Positions 36,984 through 45,600 of a DNA stretch of 64,000 nt are shown here, in pieces. A program made the translations under genes and the position numbers. This DNA is from Gammaproteobacteria bacterium (GTDB lineage: Bacteria > Pseudomonadota > Gammaproteobacteria > Pseudomonadales > Moraxellaceae), in the NCBI GenBank assembly GCA_028868515.1, contig JAGWUI010000008.1:1-64000 (forward strand). Direction: 5' to 3'. Below the pieces are notes generated by a model. That model saw only the letters and a program-made list of their open reading frames with translations, searched no databases and was not told the origin of the DNA. Each line of letters begins with the position of its first letter. Position 1 is the stretch's first letter.

Positions 36984-37481
36984 TTAACCGTTGTTCTGCT
37001 TTTCTTTGATTTCAGAAAGCGTTTTGCAGTCGATACATTGTGTTGCTGTTGGACGTGCTTCAAGACGACGCAAGCCAATTTCAATGCCACATGTTTCACA
37101 ATAACCGTAATCTTCGTCATCGATTTCTTTAATTGATTTCTCAATTTTACGAATCAATTTACGTTCACGATCACGTGTGCGAAGTTCGATCGCGAATTCT
37201 TCTTCTTGAGTCGCACGATCATTCACATCAGCCATGACGTTTGATTCGTCTTGCATGTGAGTCATGGTGCGATCAACTTCTTGCATGAGTTCAGCGCGCC
37301 AAGCGTTAAGAATACGTCGGAAATGATCGAGTTGACCCTCAGACATATAATCTTCACCGGTTGCGAGAACATATGGTTCAATGCCATATAAACTTGCTGC
37401 TGTTCCGCCTAATGTCGAAGCCGATGCCTTAGGCTTTGGTTTCGCAGCACTTTTGCGTGGTGTTTTAGTCGAGTCGGTCAT
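36984..37481 (-). CDS. dksA: RNA polymerase-binding transcription factor DksA
   Basis: Works with ppGpp in the secondary channel of RNA polymerase to reset transcription in starvation. It has 165 residues from the start MTDSTKTPRKSAAK at 37481; the longer frame upstream is unconserved. An N-terminal basic Lys/Ala/Pro tail is followed by YMSEGQLDHFRRILNAWRAELM (coiled coil), the tip acidic residues in DVNDRATQEEEFAIELR, and the zinc finger CETCGIEIGLRRLEARPTATQCIDC. It precedes gluQ. Confidence 0.97.
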   Translation of the reverse strand: MTDSTKTPRKSAAKPKPKASASTLGGTAASLYGIEPYVLATGEDYMSEGQLDHFRRILNAWRAELMQEVDRTMTHMQDESNVMADVNDRATQEEEFAIELRTRDRERKLIRKIEKSIKEIDDEDYGYCETCGIEIGLRRLEARPTATQCIDCKTLSEIKEKQNNG

Positions 37482-37652
37482 ATTTTTGGTTACCGTTGCT
37501 GGTGTTACTTCCTGTAGGTGAGTGAGACCGCTTAGGAAGCGCAATATCAGAAAAAATTTTTCAGCGCGTCTTTTATCACGATTTTTCAGTCTAAGCAATA
37601 ATTAGCATGAAAACATTTCTAACTTCTATTTCCAATCTACTCAGCGGGCTTT

Positions 37653-38486
37653 TTAGTAACCCGAAGAATTAAAATCTACTCCTGCGGGCATGGATGCCAA
37701 CCGAGAAATTCCCGTATTGATTTGCCCATTTGCATATAAGTCAAACCAGCGATAGCCTGGGGGTAAGTTATCTAAGGCGAACGTGTCGCAAAGTGGCTTA
37801 AACTGAATGCAGGTTGATGGGCAAGCCCACACTTTGACTGAACCACGAGTAAATTCAAAATTCTGATGGATATGTCCGTGTATCACAGCTTTGACTTGTG
37901 GTGCTTGATCGACAACAGTCCAAAAGTCTGCTGCATTGGATAGTCCGATTTGATCTAGCCACTTTGATTGGATAGGAATAGGGTTGTGGTGCATTGCAAT
38001 AATGATATGTCGGTCAGGATAATGACTCAGTTGTTTGGCGAGCCACAGCAATTCTTCTGCTGTGAGGCGGCCAGTAATTTCATGGTCGTCAGAGGAGTTC
38101 AACATAATAACGAGCCACTGGCTGCCTAATGTGATGACATCCATATTTGCCGCATGATTTTGCTGTGCTAAGAATAAGTCATTGAGGTCATGATTGCCTT
38201 GCAGCCATACACAAGGCTCTTCAAACGTCTGCATCTGATCGAGAAATCGTGCATACGTTTTTTCTGAGGGTGTTTGAGCAATATCGCCCGTCGCAATAAA
38301 TAAAGATAACTTTTTATCGAAATTTTCTTTTTTGATGAGTTCGATGACAGACTGAAAACTTTCTTCAGTATTCATGCCAAGTAATTTGGTATCGCAACTT
38401 TCAAATAAGTGGCAATCTGAGACCTGTATGACGCGAATAGGTCGATCTTGGTCTGTTGTTGTGATGGACAACACATTTCTACTCAA
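37653..38486 (-). CDS. cpdA: 3',5'-cyclic AMP phosphodiesterase CpdA-type
   Basis: A 277-residue calcineurin-like metallophosphoesterase. The ordered metal motifs are VSDCHLF (about 23), IATGDIAQTP (about 66), LQGNHDLND (about 95), IAMHHNP (about 166) and IHGHIHQNF (about 206). The arrangement matches CpdA/Icc, which degrades cAMP, and the C-terminal GYRWFDLYANGQI also fits. It is the nearest gene to the NtrC/sigma54 region that drives the porin in the opposite direction. Confidence 0.93.
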   Translation of the reverse strand: MSRNVLSITTTDQDRPIRVIQVSDCHLFESCDTKLLGMNTEESFQSVIELIKKENFDKKLSLFIATGDIAQTPSEKTYARFLDQMQTFEEPCVWLQGNHDLNDLFLAQQNHAANMDVITLGSQWLVIMLNSSDDHEITGRLTAEELLWLAKQLSHYPDRHIIIAMHHNPIPIQSKWLDQIGLSNAADFWTVVDQAPQVKAVIHGHIHQNFEFTRGSVKVWACPSTCIQFKPLCDTFALDNLPPGYRWFDLYANGQINTGISRLASMPAGVDFNSSGY

Positions 38487-38954
38487 CGGTATGCTCCCAT
38501 CAATTTTTATGATCCATTTTTATAGACACTATAGCTGAGCTTGAGCTTAATTAGAACGTATTTTGGAGCAGTTAGAGTAAAAACATCTCGCCACATTAAT
38601 AAATTTGCACGCAATCCGTACTGATTTTTGGTGTTGCACCAAAATTGATCATTCTATGTGTTTTATTGGTGCAATAAATGTGGTAGGAATAAGAAATTAT
38701 CCATATGCACTGATCTTGCGCATCAGTGGATAAAAACCATCCAAAAATGGCATGTTTTATAGAGGGAGCTTCGTAAAATTAACGCAATTCTTATATCTGC
38801 TGTTTCAAAATACAGGAGTCTTGTGAACTTGGCATGACAATTGTATTAATAATTGTGACTGAAAAAGAAGTCTCACACCTTTGATGAGGATTTAATTAAA
38901 GGGCTAGTGATTTCCATAAATGATGCACATAAATGTTCTTGGGGAGCATGAAGT
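38487..38954 (+). promoter_or_regulatory. porin upstream region: NtrC-like sites and sigma54-like promoter
   Basis: A 468-base spacer. The 17-base site TGCACTGATCTTGCGCA (38706-38722) has the same TGCAC-N7-GCGCA form as the glnK site. Nearby are two perfect NtrC half-sites, TGCACCA (38635-38641) and TGGTGCA (38667-38673). At 38829-38845 TTGGCATG-ACAA-TTGTA fits sigma54 except that the -12 GC is GT. The enhancer-to-promoter distance is about 110-190 bases. A GGGGAGC ribosome-binding site precedes the porin start. Confidence 0.6.
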
Positions 38955-40157
38955 ATGAAAACAGCAATTGTGAAAACAGCAAAATTGACCGTGTTAGTGT
39001 CCTCATTAGCCTTAGTAGGGCTGTCAGCAGCTTATGCGGATGATGCTGCGGCACCAGCAGCGCCAGCGGGTCCAGCACTGCCATCATTTCCAAGCCTCGG
39101 TGGTGTACTGACTGCTGATGCTAAACCATTCAGCTTTGATGCTGGTCCAGTGGGTAATGTCTTTGTAACGGGCGTAGCGAGTGCGTTGGTACAAACTCAA
39201 AACAACCGTGTCGGTAACGTTGCTAGCTCACAAACTGATGTGAGCAATGCTCAGATTTTTCTAAATAAAACTGATGGCTTGATTCAGTTCTCTGGTCAAT
39301 TTGGTAGCTATTCAATCCCAGCTTTAGGCGTGCCGTATGTTAAAGCTGAGAAAACTCCTGCTGCGACTTATGGTGTTTTCTCTCAAGGATTTATTAAACT
39401 TGCACCAACTGACAGTTTTAACGTAATGGTTGGTAAGTTACCGACATTGATTGGTGATGAATACACCTTCTCATTTGAGAATATGAATATTCAACGTGGT
39501 TTGCTTTGGGGTCAAGAGCCTGCTGTAAGTCGCGGTGTTCAAGCCAACTATACACAAGGACCTCTAGCATTATCTTTGTCCTTCAATGATGGCTATTATT
39601 CAAACAAATACAATACTGTATCTGCTGCTGCGACATATACCATGGACAGTGCGAATATTTTTGCATTCTCTGGTAGCGGTCATACTGGCGGTTTTAGTAA
39701 TGTATCGTCTACGGCTACACCAATCTTGCAAAACAATGGACAAATTTATAATTTGATCTATACCCATACTAGTGGTCCATGGACATTGCAACCGTACTTG
39801 CAATACAACTATGTTCCAGCATTAAGTCAACTAGGCACTAAGTCTGCTTCGGCAACTGGCGCTGCGGTGTTGGGAAGCTACAAGATTAATGACAATTACA
39901 GTCTGCCAGTTCGTTTAGAATATATTACTTCGACTGGTAGCAAGAATGATCCTGCTGATCCAAGCTTGTTGTACGGCGCTGGTAGCAAGGCTTGGTCTTT
40001 GACGATCACGCCTACTTATCAATACAAGATCTTCTTTGCGCGTGCTGAGTTGTCGTTTGTTGGAATTAACAAAGGAACTGTAGGTTCTGAATTTGGTGTG
40101 AATGGTGACAAAAAGAACCAAGTTACAGGCTTACTTGAAACAGGTGTCATGTTCTAA
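38955..40157 (+). CDS. outer-membrane beta-barrel porin (OmpL-like)
   Basis: A 400-residue protein with a signal peptide ending near AAYADDAA, a short Ala/Pro-rich linker, and a beta-barrel with alternating hydrophobic strands that ends in a Phe-type C-terminus (LLETGVMF). It fits the OmpL-like beta-barrel porin-2 family (FSLGGVLTADAKPF-type opening, LPTLIGDEYTFSFENMNI). The upstream sigma54/NtrC-like elements suggest induction in nitrogen limitation, for uptake of a nitrogen source; that is inference. A perfect long hairpin terminator follows. Confidence 0.85.
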   Translation: MKTAIVKTAKLTVLVSSLALVGLSAAYADDAAAPAAPAGPALPSFPSLGGVLTADAKPFSFDAGPVGNVFVTGVASALVQTQNNRVGNVASSQTDVSNAQIFLNKTDGLIQFSGQFGSYSIPALGVPYVKAEKTPAATYGVFSQGFIKLAPTDSFNVMVGKLPTLIGDEYTFSFENMNIQRGLLWGQEPAVSRGVQANYTQGPLALSLSFNDGYYSNKYNTVSAAATYTMDSANIFAFSGSGHTGGFSNVSSTATPILQNNGQIYNLIYTHTSGPWTLQPYLQYNYVPALSQLGTKSASATGAAVLGSYKINDNYSLPVRLEYITSTGSKNDPADPSLLYGAGSKAWSLTITPTYQYKIFFARAELSFVGINKGTVGSEFGVNGDKKNQVTGLLETGVMF

Positions 40158-40196
40158 GCATTTCGCAAGTTAACATTACAAGCTAACGTAAAAATA

Positions 40197-40232
40197 AACG
40201 CCACAGTTTGATCAAACTGTGGCGTTTTTTAT
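40197..40232 (+). terminator. intrinsic terminator of the porin gene
   Basis: Near-perfect 15-base palindrome AACGCCACAGTTTGA / TCAAACTGTGGCGTT followed by a T-run, about 40 bases after the porin stop. Confidence 0.95.
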
Positions 40233-40367
40233 GGTGATTTTAAAATTGACCCGTCTGAATCCATCGGTCAGATACTCTACAGCACATGAGCATGATTCAT
40301 GCTAAAATGAGCGGTTTTCATCCAATTGATGCTCTGCATCGACTCATTACGCATTGATGATCTAATT

Positions 40368-42728
40368 ATGTCTGCTCCTAACAATTCTTCTCAAAAAGCG
40401 ATTTCTGGCGCTATGCCTAAGCCTTTGTTTGATTATGATAAACATTGGGCATCGTGCTTTGAGCCTGCGCCATTCTTGCCGATGAGTCGTGCAGAGATGG
40501 ACGCGCTTGGCTGGGATGCGTGTGATGTGATCATCATTAGCGGCGATGCCTATGTCGATCATCCGTCGTTTGGGATGGCGATTATTGGGCGATTGCTGGA
40601 GGCGCAGGGTTTCCGCGTAGGGATTATTGCTCAGCCTGATTGGCATTCGGCAGATGCGTTTAAAATCTTGGGTAAACCTGTTTATTGCTTTGGTGTGACT
40701 GCGGGTAATATGGATTCGATGATTAACCGTTATACGGCTGATCGTAAGACGCGTTCAGATGATGCGTATTCACCGAATAATGCCCCTGATAAGCGTCCAG
40801 ATCGCGCGGCTGTGGTGTATTCCCAGCGTTGCCGAGAAGCATATTCTGATGTGCCGATTATCTTGGGTGGCATTGAGGCGAGTTTACGTCGTATTGCGCA
40901 CTATGATTATTGGCAGGATAAAGTTCGTCGTTCGATCATTACCGATGCTAAAGCTGATATTTTGCTCTATGGCAATGCCGAACGTGCGATTGTTGATGTT
41001 GTACATCGTCTGGCAAAAGGCGATCGTATTGATCAGATCACGGATTTACGCGGTACGAGTTTTATTCTGAATGAAACGCGTAAAGTGGCGAAAGCGGATT
41101 ACTTTGAGATCGCTAGTAATGATGTCGATACGCCCGGACGTGTTGACGCGATTATCAATCCGTATGTGATGACTGAAGATTTAGAAAGTTGTGATGTTGA
41201 AAAGAACAATCCTAAGAATCCAAATCCTTCAACCTACGAGGGTTTTGTTAAAGAAGCAGTTGCTAATCCAGTAGTCAATGCAGACATTGTAGACAGTCAT
41301 AAGCTGGATAAAGATACTCAAATTGTCTCGTTACGTCCTGCGCCAAGCAAAGCCATCAAACATCGTCTGCCACCGCGTGAGTTATCGGTGATTCGCTTGC
41401 CTGACTATGATCAGGTTAAAGATGATCCAGTGCTCTATGCTCACGCCAACCGCATTTTGCATTTAGAAACCAATCCAGGTAATGCGCGTGCAATGGTGCA
41501 ACGTCATGGCGACCGTGATGTGTGGTTGAATGCACCGCCAATTCCATTATCGACCGAAGAAATGGACTATGTCTTTGATCTGCCGTATGCGCGTGTTCCG
41601 CATCCAGTTTATGGCGATGCGCGGATTCCAGCGTATGACATGATCAAGTTTTCGGTCAATATCATGCGCGGTTGTTTTGGTGGTTGTACGTTCTGTTCAA
41701 TTACTGAGCATGAAGGACGAATTATTCAGAATCGTTCAGAAGAATCAATTTTGCGCGAAGTAGAAAGTATTCGTGATACGACACCGGGCTTTACTGGGAT
41801 TATTTCCGATCTTGGCGGGCCAACGGCAAATATGTATCGCCTTGCGTGTAAAGATCCTGAAATCGAGAAAAATTGTCGTAAGCCGTCGTGTGTATATCCG
41901 GGAGTCTGTGAGAATTTAGGTACAGATCATAGTCATCTCACCCAACTTTACCGTAAAGCACGTGCGATCAAGGGTATCAAGAAAATCTTGATTGGTTCTG
42001 GTCTACGCTATGACTTGGCCGTACTTAATCCTGAATATGTCAAAGAGCTGGTGACGCACCATGTTGGCGGTTATCTGAAAATTGCCCCTGAGCATACCGA
42101 AGGCGGGCCGTTGTCGAAGATGATGAAGCCGGGGATTGGAACGTATGATCGTTTCAAACAGTTGTTTGATCGGTTTAGTAAAGAAGCGGGTAAAGAGCAA
42201 TATTTGATTCCCTATTTCATCGCGGCGCATCCGGGGACAACGGATCAGGATATGATGAATTTGGCGTTGTGGTTGAAGAAAAATGGCTTCCGTGCAGATC
42301 AAGTACAGACGTTCTATCCATCGCCAATGGCAACTGCAACCGCGATGTATCATTCGACCAAGAATCCTCTGCGTAAGGTGAGTCGCGGTAGTGAAACGGT
42401 GGATATTGTGAAAGGTGAGAAGCGTCGTCGTTTGCATAAAGCGTTCTTGCGTTACCACGATCCAAACAACTGGCCATTGCTGCGTGAAGCCCTCAAGAGT
42501 ATGGGACGTGCGGATTTGATTGGTAATGGTAAGCATCAGTTGATTCCGACTAATCAGCCTTTGAATAAAGAGTCTGGCGAATACAGCACTGCGCGGAAGA
42601 AGAATTCTTCGGTGGCCGGAGATTCGCGTAAGCGTTCAGGTTCACAGCCTCAAAAAGGTCAGATTTTGACGCAGCATACGGGATTGCCACCAAGAGTGAC
42701 GGGGGCGAAAAGGAAGCAGAGGGTTTAA
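40368..42728 (+). CDS. ygiQ: YgiQ-family radical SAM protein
   Basis: A 786-residue protein from the ATG at 40368 (an earlier in-frame start adds 14 residues with no conserved features). N-terminal region [32 protein letters not shown]. The radical-SAM cluster is [16 protein letters not shown] at about residues 445-455. It continues [30 protein letters not shown] and the C-terminal PHAFLRY-like region, and ends in a Lys/Arg-rich tail. The family is widely conserved; its reaction is not established. Monocistronic. Confidence 0.95.
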   Translation: MSAPNNSSQKAISGAMPKPLFDYDKHWASCFEPAPFLPMSRAEMDALGWDACDVIIISGDAYVDHPSFGMAIIGRLLEAQGFRVGIIAQPDWHSADAFKILGKPVYCFGVTAGNMDSMINRYTADRKTRSDDAYSPNNAPDKRPDRAAVVYSQRCREAYSDVPIILGGIEASLRRIAHYDYWQDKVRRSIITDAKADILLYGNAERAIVDVVHRLAKGDRIDQITDLRGTSFILNETRKVAKADYFEIASNDVDTPGRVDAIINPYVMTEDLESCDVEKNNPKNPNPSTYEGFVKEAVANPVVNADIVDSHKLDKDTQIVSLRPAPSKAIKHRLPPRELSVIRLPDYDQVKDDPVLYAHANRILHLETNPGNARAMVQRHGDRDVWLNAPPIPLSTEEMDYVFDLPYARVPHPVYGDARIPAYDMIKFSVNIMRGCFGGCTFCSITEHEGRIIQNRSEESILREVESIRDTTPGFTGIISDLGGPTANMYRLACKDPEIEKNCRKPSCVYPGVCENLGTDHSHLTQLYRKARAIKGIKKILIGSGLRYDLAVLNPEYVKELVTHHVGGYLKIAPEHTEGGPLSKMMKPGIGTYDRFKQLFDRFSKEAGKEQYLIPYFIAAHPGTTDQDMMNLALWLKKNGFRADQVQTFYPSPMATATAMYHSTKNPLRKVSRGSETVDIVKGEKRRRLHKAFLRYHDPNNWPLLREALKSMGRADLIGNGKHQLIPTNQPLNKESGEYSTARKKNSSVAGDSRKRSGSQPQKGQILTQHTGLPPRVTGAKRKQRV

Positions 42729-42750
42729 GTTTTTTGATGAAGAATGCTGT

Positions 42751-42863
42751 CAAATCTCCCCTAACCCCTCTTTCTCTAAAGAGGGGAACTTCTGGGGATT
42801 TCATGAAGGTTTGTAATTCGCAGAAAAGTCCCTCTTTAGAAAAGAGGGATTTAGGGAGATTTG
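42751..42863. repeat. 113-bp hairpin-pair element, copy A
   Basis: Ends CAAATCTCCC (left) and GGGAGATTTG (right) are inverted; inside each end lies a hairpin of the form CCCTCTTT-loop-AAAGAGGG (42765-42785 and 42829-42847 regions). It is exactly 113 bp, like copy B at 55410, and is homologous to copy B read in the opposite direction, including the core GAACTTCTG...ATGAA. It begins 22 bases after the ygiQ stop and ends 16 bases after the DUF559 stop. No clear target duplication. Confidence 0.9.
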
Positions 42864-42879
42864 AACGGCATCTGATTCA

Positions 42880-43239
42880 CTACTTTAATCGTTGAATCGT
42901 ATGAAAAATAACTTGGCAGACAGTATCCGTTTCTTGCAAAACTTGCCGATTATCAAAGCGTAAAATTGTTAATCCCAATTGATTGAGTATGTCATCTCGA
43001 ATTGCATCAGATGCTAAGCCTTCAAGGGTATGGTGTTGACTACCATCACATTCAATAACGAGTTTGGCGATTGGACAATAAAAATCAACAATGAAATTAA
43101 GGATAGGTTTTTGCCGATAAAATTGCGCACCTAAAATTTGCTTGCGTCTTAATCTTTGCCATAAGGTTTGTTCTGCATCGGTCATGTTGTTGCGTAACAT
43201 TTGAGATGGTTCTTTTAGGTGAATGTTGTAAGGTTTCAT
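42880..43239 (-). CDS. DUF559 endonuclease-like protein
   Basis: A 119-residue protein. The DUF559 domain (Vsr/very-short-patch-repair-like PD-(D/E)xK fold) covers nearly all of it: MTDAEQTLWQRLRRKQILGAQFYRQKPILNFIVDFYCP and KLVIECDGSQHHTLEGLASDAIRDDILN, with the catalytic-type Asp, the E-x-D pair (VIECDG) and QH following, and LTILRFDNRQVLQ. No natural substrate is known for most members. The gene lies between one complete 113-bp repeat (downstream, 16 bases) and a decayed copy (upstream, 77 bases) in inverted orientation. Confidence 0.9.
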   Translation of the reverse strand: MKPYNIHLKEPSQMLRNNMTDAEQTLWQRLRRKQILGAQFYRQKPILNFIVDFYCPIAKLVIECDGSQHHTLEGLASDAIRDDILNQLGLTILRFDNRQVLQETDTVCQVIFHTIQRLK

Positions 43240-43316
43240 GATTGGTTTAGTGTACTTTAAAAAATGTATAGGTTGTTTTTTTGGAGTTTTATAAAGGTTT
43301 ATTGATCTGATGCTGA

Positions 43317-43393
43317 CAAATCTCCCAAAATCCCTCGTTCTCTAAAGAGGGATTTTGCAGTGAAGCTAAATGATATTGAATTTTCAGAACTTT
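43317..43393. repeat. 113-bp hairpin-pair element, decayed copy C
   Basis: Starts CAAATCTCCC and has the hairpin CCCTCGTTCTCTAAAGAGGG, then GATTTTGCAG...GAAGCT...TTTTCAGAACTTT, which aligns with copy B (55410) in the same orientation. The second hairpin and right end are missing. It lies upstream of the DUF559 start, and copy A on the other side is in the opposite orientation. Confidence 0.8.
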
Positions 43394-43420
43394 ATTTCTT
43401 ATGAATATAGTCTAAAATTA

Positions 43421-43894
43421 TTAACCCTCATCAAGCAAATCAAAATAATCCGCACTAGAAATCGCTTTCAATAAATCATCAGGCACTAATCCAACATCCA
43501 ATCCGCGTTTTCCACCGCTGACATACACTGTTTCCAGCGACTTCGCGGTTGTATCCAATGCTGTTTTAAGCTGTTTCTTTTGTCCAATTGGGCTAATGCC
43601 ACCGACGAGATAACCTGTGATGCGCTCAGCTTCGTCAGGTTTCGCCATACGCACTTTTTTTAAGCCAAACGCATGAGCAGCTTTTTTCAGACTTAAGGTA
43701 TGAGTGACGGGAATAATTGCAACGAAGAATTGCTTTTCATCCGTAATGAGCAAGGTTTTGAAAACCTGTTGCATCGGCAAGTTGAGTTTTGTCGCGGCTT
43801 CTTCACCAAAATTAGTACAGGATGGATCATGCTCGTATTCATGAATACTAAACGTGATTTTGAGTTTTTTGAGTAAATTACATGCTGGTGTCAT
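43421..43894 (-). CDS. ybaK: YbaK/EbsC-family Cys-tRNA(Pro) deacylase
   Basis: Trans-editing enzyme that clears Cys mis-charged on tRNA-Pro. It has 157 residues from MTPACNLLKK at 43894 (E. coli YbaK also starts MTPA); longer starts add 6-18 unconserved residues. Motifs: EYEHDPSCTNFGEEAATKLNL, VFKTLLI, the lysine in PVTHTLSLKKAAHAFG, GYLVGGISPIGQKK and VYVSGGKRGLDVGL. It starts 14 bases after the tag stop, so tag and ybaK form one operon. Confidence 0.94.
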   Translation of the reverse strand: MTPACNLLKKLKITFSIHEYEHDPSCTNFGEEAATKLNLPMQQVFKTLLITDEKQFFVAIIPVTHTLSLKKAAHAFGLKKVRMAKPDEAERITGYLVGGISPIGQKKQLKTALDTTAKSLETVYVSGGKRGLDVGLVPDDLLKAISSADYFDLLDEG

Positions 43895-43908
43895 TTTAAA
43901 TCTCGAAT

Positions 43909-44508
43909 TCATTCTCTGACTGTGATGCAAGTATTTCGTACATGGCAATTCAGCTCATGATCATTCACCATGCCCACGCTCTGCATAAACGCATAACAGG
44001 TTGTTTCGCCGACAAATCGAAAACCAGCTTTTTTTAGGGCTTTAGATAGGGCGAGGCTTGGTGAGGTTTTGGTGGGTGCTTCGCGGTAGTCTTGGAGTTG
44101 GTTGATGATGGTTTTTCCACCCACAAAACTCCATGCCCATTCAGAAAAATCAATGCCTCGATCCTGCATTGCTATATAGGCTTTTGCGTTGTCACGAATG
44201 GCGGACAGCTTGCCGATATGACGAATGAGACCTGTATCAGTGACAAGTTCTGCTAGGTCTTCATCAGTGAGGAGTGCGACTTTGGTAGGGTCAAAATTGA
44301 AAAAACGTTTGCGATAATGCTCACGTTTTTTTAGCACGGTAATCCATGATAATCCTGCTTGCTGACCTTCAAGGCAAATTTTTTCAAAGAGTTTAATGGG
44401 ATCATACTGCGGACGACCCCATTCATTGTCATGATAGGCCTGATAAAGCGGATCGTCACTACACCAGCCACAGCGATGAATAGTAGGGGAAGATGGCGTT
44501 GTCGACAT
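43909..44508 (-). CDS. tag: DNA-3-methyladenine glycosylase I
   Basis: Removes 3-methyladenine from alkylated DNA. It has 199 residues from MSTTPSS at 44508 (seven further residues are open upstream). The Tag hallmarks are present: RCGWCSDDPLYQAYHDNEWGRP, FEKICLEGQQAGLSWITVLKKRE, the zinc ligands Cys (near 14) and HELNCH near the C-terminus, and YAFMQSVGMVNDHE. It is followed by ybaK. Confidence 0.96.
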   Translation of the reverse strand: MSTTPSSPTIHRCGWCSDDPLYQAYHDNEWGRPQYDPIKLFEKICLEGQQAGLSWITVLKKREHYRKRFFNFDPTKVALLTDEDLAELVTDTGLIRHIGKLSAIRDNAKAYIAMQDRGIDFSEWAWSFVGGKTIINQLQDYREAPTKTSPSLALSKALKKAGFRFVGETTCYAFMQSVGMVNDHELNCHVRNTCITVRE

Positions 44509-44670
44509 TTTTCTCTCAATTTTTCTCAAAGATTATAGTCAAAGATTATAGTCAAAGTTCGTGGATTTCAGCATTTTGCAATTATACTGATGGCAGAATT
44601 TGATTTAAGCGACGAATTGTTTTGATTAGGTCGCATTTATGCAGCAGTTTTTAACGGGATTACATACCGC

Positions 44671-45510
44671 ATGTCAACATCAAAAAGTCCATTTATATTA
44701 TTTCAGCACATTGCCCCGCAGCATGGGTTAAGCCGTTTGGTCGGCGCATTGGCAGCCAGCCAAATCGGTTTTGTCAAAAACACTTTTATCAAAACTTTTG
44801 CGCATCGCTATAACATTGATATGTCATTGGCAGCAGAAGAGAATTTGACGGCATACTCAAGTTTCAATGACTTCTTTACTCGCGCGTTAAAGGACGGAGT
44901 TCGTGCAATTGATGTTGCGCCTAATTCAGTGGTTTCGCCTGCGGATGGTGCGATTTCACAATTGGGTCAAATCGTTGGCGATGATGTGTTTCAAGCAAAA
45001 GGACAGTCATTTTCAGTCGAGAAGTTGATTGGAGATTCAGCATTAGCTGCACCATTTAAAAATGGTGAGTTTGCGACAGTCTATCTCTCACCGCGTGACT
45101 ATCACCGTGTTCACATGCCATTCGCTGGCCGCCTGACTGATACGTTATATATTCCAGGTGAGTTGTTTTCAGTGAATGTTGAAACTGCACAAAATGTTGA
45201 GGGTCTATTTGCGCGTAACGAACGTATGGTGTGTTTGTTTGATACGACTGTGGGTCGTATGGCGGTTGTGCTAGTCGGTGCGATGATTGTGGCTGGCATT
45301 GAAACTGTGGCAACAGGTAAGGCAAACCCAACGGGCAAAATTGAACATCGCAAGCATGATCTACAATTGGATAAAGGCGCAGAGCTTGGGCGTTTTTATT
45401 TAGGTTCAACAGCAGTGGTGTTATTTGAGCCGAAGAAAATGAATTGGCTTGAGTCATTAGGTGCAGATAGCGCAGTAGAAATGGGTAAAGCAATAGGCAG
45501 CCTTATCTGA
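44671..45510 (+). CDS. psd: phosphatidylserine decarboxylase proenzyme
   Basis: Makes phosphatidylethanolamine at the inner membrane. It has 279 residues. The self-cleavage site LGST near residue 249 ([13 protein letters not shown]) yields the alpha chain with its pyruvoyl group. Other catalytic residues are in [11 protein letters not shown] (Asp) and [11 protein letters not shown] (His). Length and order match the short bacterial type. It stands alone and is convergent with an OprB porin gene; a bidirectional hairpin terminator lies between. Confidence 0.97.
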   Translation: MSTSKSPFILFQHIAPQHGLSRLVGALAASQIGFVKNTFIKTFAHRYNIDMSLAAEENLTAYSSFNDFFTRALKDGVRAIDVAPNSVVSPADGAISQLGQIVGDDVFQAKGQSFSVEKLIGDSALAAPFKNGEFATVYLSPRDYHRVHMPFAGRLTDTLYIPGELFSVNVETAQNVEGLFARNERMVCLFDTTVGRMAVVLVGAMIVAGIETVATGKANPTGKIEHRKHDLQLDKGAELGRFYLGSTAVVLFEPKKMNWLESLGADSAVEMGKAIGSLI

Positions 45511-45544
45511 TTCCAGCTTGTTTAATGTGAGCGTTATTGATTTG

Positions 45545-45582
45545 AATATCCCAATGTTGACCTTGTCTGCATTGGGATATTT
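45545..45582 (+). terminator. terminator hairpin between psd and the OprB porin gene
   Basis: Twelve-base stem AATATCCCAATG / CATTGGGATATT with a 13-base loop and a weak T-run. It lies between two convergent stop codons and may serve both. Confidence 0.65.
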
Positions 45583-45600
45583 GTTGATAGAACATGGTGT

